From the NCBI RefSeq assembly GCF_032854445.1, contig NC_088297.1, positions 7,861,375 through 7,925,374 on the forward strand: 64,000 bases of DNA, given 5' to 3'. Origin of the DNA: Liolophura sinensis. Taxonomy: Eukaryota; Mollusca; Polyplacophora; Chitonida; Chitonidae. The notes below the pieces were generated by a model, which saw only the letters and a program-made list of their open reading frames with translations, made no database searches and had not been told where the DNA came from. Within the stretch, counting starts at the first letter, position 1, and every line of letters starts with the position of its first letter. The position numbers were made by a program, and so were the translations under genes. This document shows positions 14,701 through 29,500 of this stretch, piece by piece.

Positions 14701-17700
14701 GCTTTCTCACGTACGGCCGGTGAGGAAGTCAGCAAGGGATGGACTCATAAGATGAACTCACAGAGACCGCATTGGTGAGACGCTCTTGGGTCACTGCGCC
14801 GCGCTGAGGCGCTAACTCCCATTTAAATAATGTCACAGATTTATTAATATGACGGCAAAAGTGTATTACCTATTTCAACTTTTCTCGCGTTTATGTCTTA
14901 CCAGGTACGATATCAACAATCAGAGAAATGGTGAGTAATGCGTATGTTTGTTTATTTATTAACCTTTGTCTCACTGGGCTAGGAATATGTGGTAATGTAT
15001 ATTAATGAATGACAATGCGCCACACTGTAAATGTGATAATGCGCCACACTGGAAATGTGATAATGCGCCACATTGTACACGTCAGTAAGCGCCACAATGT
15101 AAACGTGATAATGCGCCACATTGTAAACGTGATAATGCGCCACATTATAAACATTACAATGCGCCACATTGTAAATGTGCAATTTGTAATGCATTAAATG
15201 TTAAATCTTCGGCAAACAGACGAGGTACCCTGTGCTAAAGTGATGTTGCAGGTGCACAAAAAATAAGCCTTAGTTGTGTTGATGACAAAAGGTATGAGGC
15301 AGGGAATAGCGGTTATATAAAATTGAGCGATAAAGGAGTGATGTAAATGTGACTTATGTAGAGGTTTCTTCTTTTAGAAACTGGAGTGGATGTCTGTCTC
15401 TGTATAATGTCGCCAATGAAATCACTGCTTTGTAGCGGAACTTCTAAATTAAACAATTATGGTAAGCTTCCACAAAACAGTCAATAGATTGCCTTACATG
15501 TTGGAATCTATCACTGTTAACTTATACGATAAACAGATGTCTTCTCCATACAAGTGGTATATACAGCTGGTTTTCTTGGTAGTCGTGGTTTCGCGGAATT
15601 TAATGTACTGAGACGCCGCTACCAACAGGTTCGCTAATCTAAATACTGTTACCTTTTTTGCTGCACAACTCTACAGTTTATAGGAGAATGTGTACAATAT
15701 CATGTTGATAAAACACTTCTCTGTATCACATTAAAACACTCCCAAAGTCTTGTTTCAGGTTCAACAATAAAACAACAGTTTATAAAAAATAAAGCAAACT
15801 TCATAAGCTCAATTATATGTATATGTTCTGAGGAATCGCTTATTAGTTCATTGCTTCAAGTATCTAGTATGTTGTGCAGTACTCAGTACCGTCAGTCCAT
15901 GTGCACTAAACCATGTGCTGCGCGATACCTAGTACCGTCAGTTCATGTGCACTAAAACGTAATATGGTATGTATCGTGCTGTTACGGTCTGTATTACGGT
16001 ACTATTAAAATTATGAGAATTTATTTTAAATAGCTGTATTTTTAATCTAACAGTTCAGGCCCCTGAGACTATCTTCTCATAGCCCCTTCCCAGACCATCT
16101 CCACCATTTCTACAGATTCAGTTGTATTTATATTTTCTGACAATGAGGGTGGAGCCAACGCTAAATTCTAGGCTTCTCGCTGGCTACAACAAAATATAGG
16201 CGGTCGTGTACGCATGAGGAAAGCATGGTGTAAAAATCACTACCTGACAAGTTTCTGTAAAGTTTGATTTGACACAGAAAAACACTTCACATCTGTCAAA
16301 GTTCACCCTAAACAAACTCGCTATAATTTTCTACATCGATAGGTAAAATTGATCGGACGAGACCACAATGGTTGTTCTCCAAAGTTAGATTAACGAAAGA
16401 TCGGATTGCAGACAACATTGCGCCAAGGGAAACGCTGCCGTTAGAAACGCTCGTTTAAATAGTGGATTTCCTTTGTTTAAAGCGATTATAGAAGAAAATT
16501 TACGACTGCAGATAAGTATAAACTATACTATAGAGTTGTGGAAGCTAAGTTATATTTCTTGATATGAAATAATTTCGTGGTTCCGACTTCATACCTGTCG
16601 GTAAATGAAGTTCGCTGAAACATGGCGGACATCGCTCGATAGCGATGTAAATATTCACCTTTCGAAACTTCTATACGCTAAACAACAGCGAATTACAGCT
16701 TCATATCTTAAAAGAAAATAAAACATACTTCGATATATTTAGCAACAGTGTCGAAAAGCATTTTGCATACTAGTAAGTAGTTTGGTAGAAACTTACGTCA
16801 AAGCTATGCAAATGTTCACAGGGGAGATATTAAAGAGGCTCACGAGTGGTGGTTCTGTTGAAATATCCCGTTCGCCGTGAGGCTCCATACGGTTACAATA
16901 TATGTAATGCAAATATTAGCGACCCGCCTCCCGCCACACTTAAATATAACTTCCATCCTGTTGCACTTTTGTGTGAACACCATCTCTCCTTTTATGGAAT
17001 GGCTGCAGTGTAGTTTACAGGAAATGACCGCATTTGTAAAATACATATAAAACGTACCCCCTTATGTAAAGGTCGTGAGCTGTAGTCGTTTGTGCCATCT
17101 TTTTAACCAAAGTTTATATGGGTGTCTAATGTGTCAGAGGCTTCTAGTATAGCACGCTATAGATTGCTCGACCAGCGAGGGTCTCGTCATACCAATATAT
17201 CTGTGCATTTTAAAGATATTTTGACATTTTTGATTCAGATTTCGTTTGTGTGTTTTGTAGGACTGGCAGAAGTGGGTACTATATGCACAGACTTAAGTGT
17301 ATCTGCCGTGGAAAACACGTTTGATTTTGTTGGAGCGTTGGTCAGTGCACATGAACTTGGACATAGGTAGATTGATCTAGATAAATATATCCTTATGTTA
17401 AATGTTAGTTAATCTGATGAATGTCAACTTAATGCAAACCATACATTGTGGTTATGATTTTTATTTTTAAATACAGTTACAACGTACAATTATGTACCGG
17501 CTGCGGTGGTATAATGGATAGACTCTCTGCCTCCCAAACGGCAGACACGTGTTCAATCCCGAATAGAGTCAAACCTACGATCTTGTAATCTTGGTACTAC
17601 CTCTCTGGGCATTCAACACTAGGAAAATAACCCCAGTTATGTCAGTATATTGAGACATAATGGTGTCTGGTGTCTTTGGCATGGCATAAATATGCCGGGG

Positions 17701-20700
17701 CCTGTTACAACTAGATACGGTCGTCATATGACTGACATAACATTGAAAGCGAAGTTAAACCCTTATCAAACATATAAGCAAGCTGTTATAATCAGTCCCA
17801 AATAACTGACTCGATACCACTTGTTCACGTTCCTGTATTGTTGCTTTGAAAATGGATCTGTCATATGTTTAGTAAGTTATATTATATGTTAATAAGCTTC
17901 AGGGACTTCAGATGTATTTATTTGACTGATTGGTATTAAACGTCAGCCTCAGTAGTTGCTGTACATTTCACTTATTCGTCTGCTCAGAGAATCAAGGATG
18001 AAGGATACCAGAATGTCCAGAGTGTACCACTCGCCATTGGCTAGTAACTAACTGTTTAGCTTGTTTAGATGTCTCACACGTGACACACATATTTTCAACG
18101 GCGGAACGAGTTCAAGATATGCCATATACGAGCTTCATGTACATGTGGGACCACCCCAAGAACTCTTGTTGTCTCTTGACGGCTCATTGTCACCAAGACA
18201 TGTAAAGGACTATGGAGCATTGACAACCAATGAACTGAAGTCATCTGTGCATATCTGAAGAAGGACGTATACTAATCGTAGAATGTACCTTCGGTTTTCA
18301 GCCTTGGAGCACGTCATGATGGCGAGGGCAATATCTGCAACAGTGAAGACGGTTTCATCATGGCTGCTACCATAAACCCAGGAAATCCAGCGATAGGTGT
18401 AAACCCCTGGGCGTTTTCCGCGTGCTCCATACAGGACTTCCGGCGAATCGTCGACAAGCTAAACAGGTATCCACAAAGTGTAAAAGCTCAGTACACACTA
18501 TATTTATTAAGCGAAATGGAATAGATCTACAATCGTTACTATACAAATACGAAGGCTACCTGTATCTTTACAGTATTTACTTACGTTCAAACTGACTGTA
18601 CCATTACAACCAGCTGATTCATGTTTGACTGGTGATTGAACAGCAAAGTGAGATAATGATTTATGTTTTACAGACGTTGCCTATGTAATTATGCAAAACT
18701 GTTGGTAGACTGAAAATGAAGACAAGAAAAGAGCTCTTGACCTACAGGAAAATACAATGTAGCTCAAACGTCTGTGACATTTCATTGTTTAAATACACTG
18801 TTTGTTCCTCAAAGAGCATGGTTTACATGTTTAAGTAGCAAATGCTCACTTTATGGCCTTAGGCTTAGGTGCTACTGTAAATAGCACAACAAAGTGTGAA
18901 AAATGAAATGCTTGAGGATTTGTCAAGCAACGGACTCGGGTAAAAGACATGGGATGAGAGAAAACAAACGCACTATGGTCCTGGTTTTAGTTCCGTTTGG
19001 GTCCCATTTTTTAGTTCCGGTTTAGTTATGATCAGTTCAATAAGGTCATTTCTCACTCCAGACTGAAAACCTCGTCACAAACTTTATTTTGCGGTAATAG
19101 TTGACTGCCCACTTTCACCAAGTACCTACGACTAGTGAGAATGAGGGTATGAACAGTAAATAATGTGCGCGATGTTGCGTACAGCTATACTAGTATATGT
19201 AGTGTTTGAAACTGGTTGAGCTTCTCTTACATCTGTTAAATAATTTATATTACAATGTATGTGTATTTAATGTCCAGAGAAAATAACAACTGCCTTCTTG
19301 TACGAAATGTTGGCGATGCTCCGATCACTCCACCTAGCGAAGCGCTCGGACTGTTTTACAGCGTGGACAAGCAGTGTGAACTCTCATTCGGAACTGGATT
19401 CTACTTCTGCCGGGTATCTTCCGAAAATACAAATTCATTTTATTTAAAGGATTCTGTATATGTTGCTAACTCATGTGTGCTGGTATGATTGACTTTAAAG
19501 CACAATCTCGCTCACAGACGACAATAAACTTTTCCTTGATTTCTCATAATTGCATCAGTATTTTCAGGTTATTATAAATAAATCAAAATGAACCATCGAA
19601 AATTTCTAAGCAAGCGTAATATATATATTATATATTATTAAGTCTAATATATGAACGAAAAAATTAACAAACACATTCACCTTTCATTGAAGGGAACGGT
19701 GTCTTAGTTTCTGTCGTAACTGCATAAACGTGTCTAGATATATTATGATCTGCAGTCAGTATCTTAGGCCGCTTTCAGTTCATTGTAACTATCAAGTATG
19801 GCCACATATGTATTTAACATATGTTTTTTATGGAACGTTATAATGTAACTATATATAGTTACAGTCAACTTAATAGCCTAGGTTAGCTTTGTGAAAAAAA
19901 CGAGCCTTATCAACATAATCATTTAATTCCATATGCCGACTCTGTGATATTTGATGATATTTAACACCCATTTAATAAAACCTGGTGATGGTGTTTCCTT
20001 TCCTGTTTAGTCGCCAGATGTTCCATTACGTGGTATATGTGATGGAATGCAATGCTGCCACCCCTCTAAGAACGGATTGATCCTATTTCCGGCAAGGGGG
20101 ACAACCTGTGGGAACAAACGAGTGAGTATGAGAATTAACCAGAAATATATCACTGAGGTATGTCCCCATTGTCCAGACTGCGTTACATCCATTTCTCATT
20201 GCAGGTCTTACGATGCGCAACTTTGTGTTCATATATAGAGCTTTATAAAGAGCTAAATCGCTGAGTTCTCTCCCCTTGAGGGCATTCAGCCTGGGTCCTT
20301 ATATCAGAACACAGTACAGTATTGTTTCTCAATGTTTGGTTTTATGATGCGAGAGTTTATGTACCAATTTATTTAGGCATTGTAGTGATTTTCCAATTGA
20401 CTGTTGAAAAGTACATACAATGCCATACAATGCCACACTGTCCCAGTTTTGTTGACAAATCGAATATCGCCATTGGTGATATCGCTGCATGCATGCTAAC
20501 CGCCCAATACACTCTGATAATTGATCTGTAAAATAGACAGAATACTATAGACATGCATTTCCGAATGATGGCAGAATCGATCATACTATTTTTACAAACC
20601 AATAGCTCATATATGACACACTTGTTCCGTTATTCCAACAGAATACTTTTATTGATATAACGTTATGTGGTCCATAATATAAATTTATATTATAACCATA

Positions 20701-23700
20701 CGTGGGAAGGTCTGTCAGCAACTTGCGGATGGCCGTGGGTTTCCCCCTGGCTCTGCCCGGTTTCCACCCACCATAATGCTGGCCGCCGTCGTATAAGTGA
20801 AATATTCTTGAGTACGGCGTAAAACACCAATCAAATAAATAAATAAATAAATAAATATTACAATTTATAAGTAGCATGATCTACTCTAACATCCCTTAAA
20901 AAGCGTTAATTTTGACAGAATAGAATTCAGAATGTCCTTTGGCATTTATCGTCCACATTTGTACTTTCAGTGGTGTGTGGGAGGTATGTGTCTGCAAGAT
21001 GAAGCGGCCCCCGAAGTCGACGGTAAGTACAGGCAGATATCCTTCGTATAATTATGCATCAAATGCAGAACACTGTATTATGAGAGTCGGCCGTATCGAT
21101 AAAGCCCTCTTTGTGTCTGAGGAAACATGTGTCTGTTCTGTGATAAAGGCTCTGAGAAAGACAAACAGATGAGGAACTTGTAAAACTCAGTCCAATTTTT
21201 CGCCCAGTGTACATTTACTCTTTGTGTGTCACACCAATAAAATACGCGAGCATTCCATCGTTAGAGACAGAAGGCGATTGTTTTCACTGCGGTTTAGACA
21301 TAATTGAGCAGTCGACCAGTGTCCCATTTATCCGCTTTTTTTACACATTTATGTCTTCAGACTTGCTACCATAATTACTATTGAGTTCTGGTTACCCAGA
21401 CTGCATTGTACCAATGTTTGGATTAAGGTGGTGATGAGAAAACATGTCTAAACGTCTCTAAATACTAAACGTCCCCAAGATTCGCGAAAAAAGGCACAGC
21501 CCGGTGCTGAATTCACGTCCGGGTACCTTGTTGTCTACCTGTTAAAGTGAGATTACTTGACCTTTCCTCGATCAAATGGTCATAATTATACTCCGATGAA
21601 ATATAATATTACATTCTTTCTGTACATGTGAACTCGTAGCATATTCAACAGTTTCGGTTTTCTCGTGACAAACAGAGTCATGTCCCTTTGGTGATCAGCC
21701 GGGCCAAGTAGTAGACGGTCAGACCTGCGCACAGCTGATTAGCCAGTTTCCCGGGAAGTGTCATTCGAGAGATGCCCCCAGGCTATGTTGTGGGTCTTGT
21801 CAGATGTACTGCAACGGAACCAAGGGTAAGTAACGGTCAACATTATCCCTAATAATTGCTCATAATTTTCCCAAACATTTTATGCCCAATAAGCCTTGTT
21901 GCTCATCATGCCTAAGCTGTAAGAAAGCAGCCATGTTGACATAGGTTGACAGCCAAAATCTGGACTTTCCTATACCGGCAGCTAGAACAGGAGCTTAACA
22001 ATGTGAATTGGCAGTCACTCACTGCTTTATTACTACCTGGACCTTGTACCCTCCTGTCGAGAATATCAAACCTTCATCAGTAAACTCAATCCATACCTGC
22101 CCAATTTGGACCATTTCCATTATTCCATTATTGTCTTAGCAAACTTTCATACTAAACACGAGTGGCTGAAAAAGACTTCACACTCTAAAATGCACAGAAT
22201 TACATACCCCAAATCGAAACAGATGTAATAGTCTCCTGATTCCAGTAGACTCCCCCCACCACACGTGTTCCATATTGTACTTGTTACCAACAAGAAACGT
22301 TGCAGGAACGTAAGAGACATGCACATCCGAAGCTTTCGTAACCCTCTTTTATTTTGTAGACAATTGGGTTTTCTTTCATCTATGTTACACGTCCACCTGC
22401 ACGATAACTAATGGTACTAGACATTTGTAAAGTATTTTATTCATGAAACATGATTTATGTGGATTATTTTGATATCTGCTAATTTGCATGTCAATATGCG
22501 TAATGACGGCTAAATGTTAATAACTGTAAACGTTTATCCCTGTGGCACTGGGGCGAAACGTGAACCGATGTTTACAGAAGGAATGCCGCGCGCTGGAAGC
22601 GGGACATGCGCTGTGCAAAACAATGCACGTGCAGGCATGCTCCAAACGCAGACCGTAATGGCTGATAACGGGTAAACGGTGATAACTCGGGCCTCGTACG
22701 CTAGCCACGTGAACTTGTAGGTTAATTCAGGGGTAAACCACCTATCCTTTGTCACTGGCAGCAAACGTAAAATTATATATTTATTTAATTATTGGAGTTT
22801 TACGCCGCATTCTCCAATATTTCACTTATACGACGGCAGCCAGTTTTATTAGTTTGAGGAAACCGGTTGAGCTCAAGGGAAACTCACGACCATCCGCAGG
22901 CTGCTGGCAGGCCTTTCGACGCACGAACGGAAAGAAAGCAAGCATCGACTGGAATAGAACCAAAATCACATTGAAAACAGCAGACTTTTGTAGTCAACAC
23001 AGTATTTGTTTTACTTGTGACAACAGAACCTTTTAAACTCATTTTCAATCTTATTTCAGGCTGTGAGTGCGGAGATAAAAATGTGAATTGCCGCAATATG
23101 CCGAGAAGACTATGCTATCAGAACGCTGACACTTGCTGTCAGACATGCCATCCTGGAAACCTGACAGGTTAGCTTGACTACACGTGCAGGTCTCGTTGAA
23201 CAGGAGCGCCGTGCCGTTGTTCTATTCATTTGTCTGATTTGCATCCAGTATTTTTCAAAATGCGTCTTTTAAGCCAATGAGTGCACTGCATTTGCCGTAT
23301 ATTTGAATGGTTATGTTAATTGGTGTTTTCATTTTTTGTAGAAAGGAACCTAATGGTAGGCAGACAAGAACTTTACTGCAAACGTCACCGGTGTCTGTTG
23401 ATGCAATATTGTAGCTTGGAAGACGTGGCTTAAAATTTTTAGTGCCTAATGTATTCATTGCTCCTATTGCTTTTTTATTTTTTTGTGGCACGATCTTACA
23501 GCATTGTATCTGTGTTTGTTTTAACGCAAGTCTTTGAGAACTGACTTTGTGCTTGTGACTTTGTGACTCTTGTCACTTTACTTCTGATAGATTTTTTTTC
23601 ATTTAATAATGTACATGCCTAAAACACAGCAACATACACGCCATGTCTTAAAACAGAACGATTTCAAAAGGCAATGATGTTATTTGCAAAATGCTGTGTT

Positions 23701-26422
23701 TTCATCACATTACAACTACTACTGTATGGGTGCTACCTAAATGTTGTCGTTCACACTATATGAGAGCGTTATAATCGTATGATGTAATGTGAACACAATA
23801 CATTCACTGTATTCACAGGTTGTGAGTTCGGCGACAGGGGTGAAGTTTGCGCAGGTGCAGATTTTAAGAGACAGCAATGTTACGACAATAACGATTTGTG
23901 CTGCGAAACATGTGACATGCTGAAAGATAAGGACAACGCTGGTAGGCCATTCAGAAGTCCTGTAATAAATGACTAGCGCTGAGAAAGTAAATTACAAAAT
24001 TCATATTACCGCGAAATGCTGTGATGCAGGGGCCATAGTTACTACTAATCGATATCTCGGTGTATTGCAGGCTGTCTGTAGTAAAAAAATATTCTTCAAG
24101 AATATCCCCATGTGGTCCTGCTGATACATGTATAATCAAATATAGTATAAAAAAACAATTGGGCCTTTCTCTACTGCCTAGATCTTTGTATTTCGACTGG
24201 AGTTTCGAACGTTTTGTTCTTATCAAGGAATGGAGTATAACAATTCGCAAGGCTTTATATATGGGCATGTTTCCAGGGAATAAATGGTAGAGTGTTAAGA
24301 AAGACTTAATTGTAGATCGTAAATTTACGCCTATATTTAAATAAATTATCTTTGTATCTACATTTTGTCCATGTTGATTTCTTTGGACTGTTTTTCAATC
24401 CATTGCAGTTAGGGATTTCTTCTTAAATATTTGATTCTGTCGAAATCGACCTGGAGAAAACTCAAAGCAATTTTAACCATGTACAGACCTGCTGTCAACT
24501 TTATTGACATCCCTTTATTCGACTATCCCCGCCTGTATCTGAAAGCTACAAAAATGAACACGATCTCTGCTCGATGTTTCCATTTCAGAATGCCCGTATG
24601 GAGATCGCCCCGGCTGTGAATCAGCCCTTCTTAATCCATGTGACTGTCTCCGCGAGGATGTACGAACCCTGTGTTGTGAATACTGCTCCAGCATACCGCT
24701 GATATCACCAGAAGGTCAGTTACCATGGTCTGCCAAATTTATGTCCTTCTACACTCAGATAGAGTGAGTGAGTGAGTGCTTGGGGTTTAACGTCGTGCTC
24801 AACAATTTTTCAGTCATATGACGACGAAGGAATCCTTAGGGCATATGTAATGTACCTCCTGGTTGCAGGACGGATTTCCACCGCTCTTTTATCTAGTGCT
24901 GCTTCACTGAGACGACTTACCGAAGGCAAGTAAGGCGCCCCGCCTGAGCCATTATACTGATACCGGTCAACCAGTCGTTCCACTATCCCCTTCATGCTGA
25001 ACACCAAGCGAGGAAGTTACAACTTCCTCTTTTAAAGTCTTAGGTGTGACTCGACCCAGGATTGACCCTAGATCTACCTCTCCTGAAGCAGACAATCTAC
25101 CAATTATGCTATCCGGGACGGTCACTCAGAATGCCGACTTTCATTCAAGATCAGCACAATTGTCCCTACCTGACTGCATTTATATAAATTAATTACTTTA
25201 ATACTAAGTAATAAATTATTGAAGAATTACAAGATAAAATAATGTAAGAATGGAATAGGAATAACTTTTCCTTCAGAATGCCTCTGCTATGACAAAAGTA
25301 AGAACTGCTCGGAGATTCCGAGTTACGCCTGTTACCAGCCGACTGTTCCGGACAAATGCTGCCGAACGTGCCAGGAATATGAAAAAGTGTTGAATGGGAA
25401 AACATCGTCATGTGACGGTAAGTATATAGTAAAGTTATGATGTGGAGGAGCAGGATACATGGACTAAATGATCAATTTTATGGCATTTAAAATTTACAGT
25501 ATTCTGCACCCAAGATATAAACTGTGTTAGGAGCATGTATGTATTTGCATTATTTAATCTTCTCTTTCCTTTCCGATTGTACGTGAGAATTCCTGTCAGC
25601 AATCTGCGGATGGTCGCACGTTTCCCCCGGGGTCTGAGCGTTTTCCTCCTTATTGCTGGCCGTCGGCGTATAAGTGAAATATTCTTTAATGATTCGTAAA
25701 ACACCAATCAGATAAATGAATAAATAAAGAAATAAATAAAATCTAACCAGTGATAATGATTTTAAAAAATAAATCTGAAAGAATAGGTAAATTGAGTTTT
25801 TAATGTTACATGAAGTACATTTTTAGGTAAAGTAAAACTGAATAACTATCAAAGGACTTTGGGAGCTAGTGTTAAACGTTGTTTTAGAAATGGATCTTGC
25901 GATTATCGACGTGGAACGCCCATTACGGACTACGAATGGTATAGGAATGCCGGACATGGAATACAGATGACGTAGTTAAAGTTGAGAATCAGAGAATCAG
26001 AGTTGCTATTTGTGAAAAACTGATCCAGAAGCAAATACAAATAATGAGAAAGAGCCACCATAGTATTATGGAGTCTGCAATTTGAAGCCCATGCGCAGCT
26101 AGTTTACCAGTAAGATTTTACTGAGATTCGACATTTTCCCAGTAGTTTTGTCCTGGGATATAAGATTGTTATTGTCATCATAGATCTAGTCTCTCGACAT
26201 TAAATCATTGTTAACACAGGTTATCAGTGGACAGTTGGCTGTCGTTCTCCATGGCCTGACCTTTGTTGATCAGAATGGCCTGGACCCCTGAAACCCCTTA
26301 CTACCTAGGCGCATAGCATTCTGTGGAATATGAAGTCATCCAAACCAGTTCATTAATGCGTATATATATCACAGGAGAAAGTTTTTCTCCCGCTCGTATG
26401 TAGGTTACCTCCCTTGAATATC

Positions 26423-26509
<87 letters not shown>

Positions 26510-29500
26510 CGGCTCTCAGTATTTGTGAGCTTTGCCAGCAATGAGCATCGACAGCGCTCCTGTGGTCGTTTGCACGGTTTAACGTTGATGACCTCTTGAC
26601 TTCTACCAATACAGTGTGAATAGCCGTACGTACGTAACACGTGGAAAACTTGGTCAGTACCAAGGCTAAAGCACGGTGTTTAATTCTGCACGCTCCGATT
26701 CCCTCGACCCACCAAAAGTGACCACCGCCATATAAATTATCAACTCATGGGTATGGTTTTACACAATAAGCAAATAAATAAATGTATAAACGTGTGTAGA
26801 TTTTGTTAACTAATACGCTGGTTTGTGTGACAAACTGTGCAGGCTGCCGATACGGAAACCGCCGGCCAGACTCTGAGTGTGAGAAGCTGGTCTCCAGGAT
26901 GGAGTTGTGTTATGATCCTGAGAACGCCGCGCTTTGTTGTCAGACTTGCTGCTCCCTGAGAAATGAGTCCCTTACAGGTAACCATACAATAGATAATAAG
27001 TTAAGGTGTAATGCTTAACGTATAGTAATGTGGAAATTTGTAAGTGAATAAAGTGAAAATCTGCCATGTGGAAGTTTGTAATGGGTAAATATATAAACTT
27101 GTGAATATGCAGATACAAAATGTGTAAATAATGTATTGTGTATATGAGTGCAAATTTTCAATGTGTTATTCGTACGTGGGAAGGTTTGTCAGCAATCTGT
27201 GGATGGTCGTGGGTTTTCGTTGGGCATTGCCCCTCTTCCTCCCACCATAATTCTGTCCGCCGTCGTATAAGTGAAGTATTCTGGAGATCGGCGTAATACA
27301 CCTATCAATAAATAAATAGATGTGTTATTTGTTAATATGTACAGTTCAGTGCTTAACATGTCCAGATTTCGATCTGCAGTCTACCTCCCAAAGGGCTCAT
27401 CGCATTTTTTTTCAAGAGACGCCCCGAAATTAACATCAAAATATTTCCTCTCCGTGTCTTAATGATACTTAGGTTGTGAGTTTGGTGACAGGAATCAAAA
27501 CTGCAGAGGTATTACCGCGAAGCGGCACGAATGTTATGACGTTGAAGACGTCTGCTGTGAGACTTGTACTTCTCTAAGGAATTTGTCAGCTCCAGGTATG
27601 CCTATAAGAATTACGTGTACGTGTATGAGTTAAGGACACACCCTTATGATTACGTGTACGTGTATGAGTTAAGGACACACCCTTATGATTACGTGTACGT
27701 GTATGAGTTAAGGACACACCCTTATGATTACGTGTACGTGTATGAGTTAAGGACACACCCTTATGATTACGTGTACGTGTATGAGTTAAGGACACACCCT
27801 TATGATTACGTGTACGTGTATGAGTTAAGGACACACCCTTATGATTACGTGTACGTGTATGAGTTAAGGACACACCCTTATGATGTTTTCGAAACCAGCG
27901 AAGAAGTTTCTGTGTGCATATACACAAGTTTTGGTCAACTGACTAACAAATCTAAGTCATTCAACTGAGCTAATTCAACTCAGAGAACTGAGTCATAAAA
28001 CCAGATCAGCTGAGTCGTGAAAGACTCCTGTGAGTTTTCTGACTAACCAAGCCTGTCACCAATATAACCAGGTGAGTTTCATGACTCGGCTTTCTGAGTT
28101 GAATTAATTCAAATTGCATAACTCAGATTTTTTGGCCAGTTGACCCAAACTTTTCTCTCGGTGCGGCTTTGCAATAGCTTTATTATTTCTTATGCCTTCG
28201 ATATTCTTTATTAAATATCCTTTCTGTCTTCCAGCAACCTGCGGATGGTCGTGGGTTTTCCGAGGCCTCTGCCCGGTTTCCTCCCACCATAATGCTGGCC
28301 GCCGTCGTATACGTCAAATATTATTCAGCGCGGGATAAAACACCAATCAAATAAATATATAAATTTTAGCAAAATTGCGTATCGATCTGTTAAAAGTAAC
28401 GGTGAACATAATTTAATCTCCGGTGATTTTTCTAACTTTGGCATATGTATTTTTGCTTGTGTGTTAGCCCAGATCAGCATTTTGTTTGCTACATCTGAAA
28501 ACTGGCATTTCATACGGCTTTTAAACTCACAATTGAGTCTTGAACTTACAAGGCTACGTAAATATAAGAGCCCCATCTAGACAGCTATGTCTTAGTTGAC
28601 GTCCTAATTTTGGCCCATAACATGGCCCCATATTTTATGTTCCTTAAACCTAGAGATAGCTAACTGTTTCCTCTCTCGAATATGTGGGCCCAAACTATTT
28701 GACCATACCTATACGTTAGGGAATTCCGGTATAGCGGTTATAACCGTGGCTAACTGGGGTTTGATCTTGATTTTAGTTTTGGTCTTTAGTCCTTGCTCCT
28801 CATATGTTTTTGTTTGCTTTGTAAGCCCCGTCTTTGTTTAGCCTAATTCTTCTAATTTTGAGACATCTGATCGTCTTCTTTTATCTAATATACATACATG
28901 CAATTGTAGCAGAGAAACAGAGTTTCTCTTTTCTTACAGGGTTAATCCATCTAATGAACATAGCAATATATTTACTTCCCTGAAAAAAAATTAAAGAAGA
29001 GTATAATTTTTGCATTTAACACTGTACAAATATCTGTTCTAAAATTAGAAGAATTGCTGTACTTCTTGATTTCCTCCCGACAGGGTGCGAATACGGGAAT
29101 CGTGACCAATGCACTGATGTTATGTCACAATGTTACCATGACAACATTTTCGCGAGGTGCTGCGAAACGTGTGCAAAGCAAGCGGACTGTTCCAGACCAG
29201 GTAGATACGACGTTGCTAAGACAATTCTGTCTTTCTTAGTGCATTTACCTGATTAACTTCAGGGCCTTAAAATTATTGATTGGTCGACTGACTAATTGAT
29301 GAGTGTTTTATCATGCTGATTATCGGTAGTATCATTTCACTACGTGGTCGTGGTTTTCTACCGGGCTCTACACTCAAAAAATTAACCTGTTGATTTTAAT
29401 AAAAAGTCTGATGACTGAGTGATGTTGGAATGTATTTTATTGTTATAACATAATACTGGGTCATATTTAACGGATTGTCGTGGGTTTCCCCCGGGCTCTG

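Noticed and set aside
17503-17575. Possible tRNA gene
   Set aside because: A and B box-like sequences are present, but the anticodon arm has an 8-base loop and the stems are imperfect. It continues into a SINE body.
26301-26663. Frames rich in Ile-Tyr
   Set aside because: Translation of the (TA)n microsatellite.
27564-27968. 134-residue frame with repeated DYVYVYELRTHPY and its minus-strand partner
   Set aside because: Produced by the 39-bp minisatellite. The frame differs from that of exon 21, which hits a stop in the first unit.
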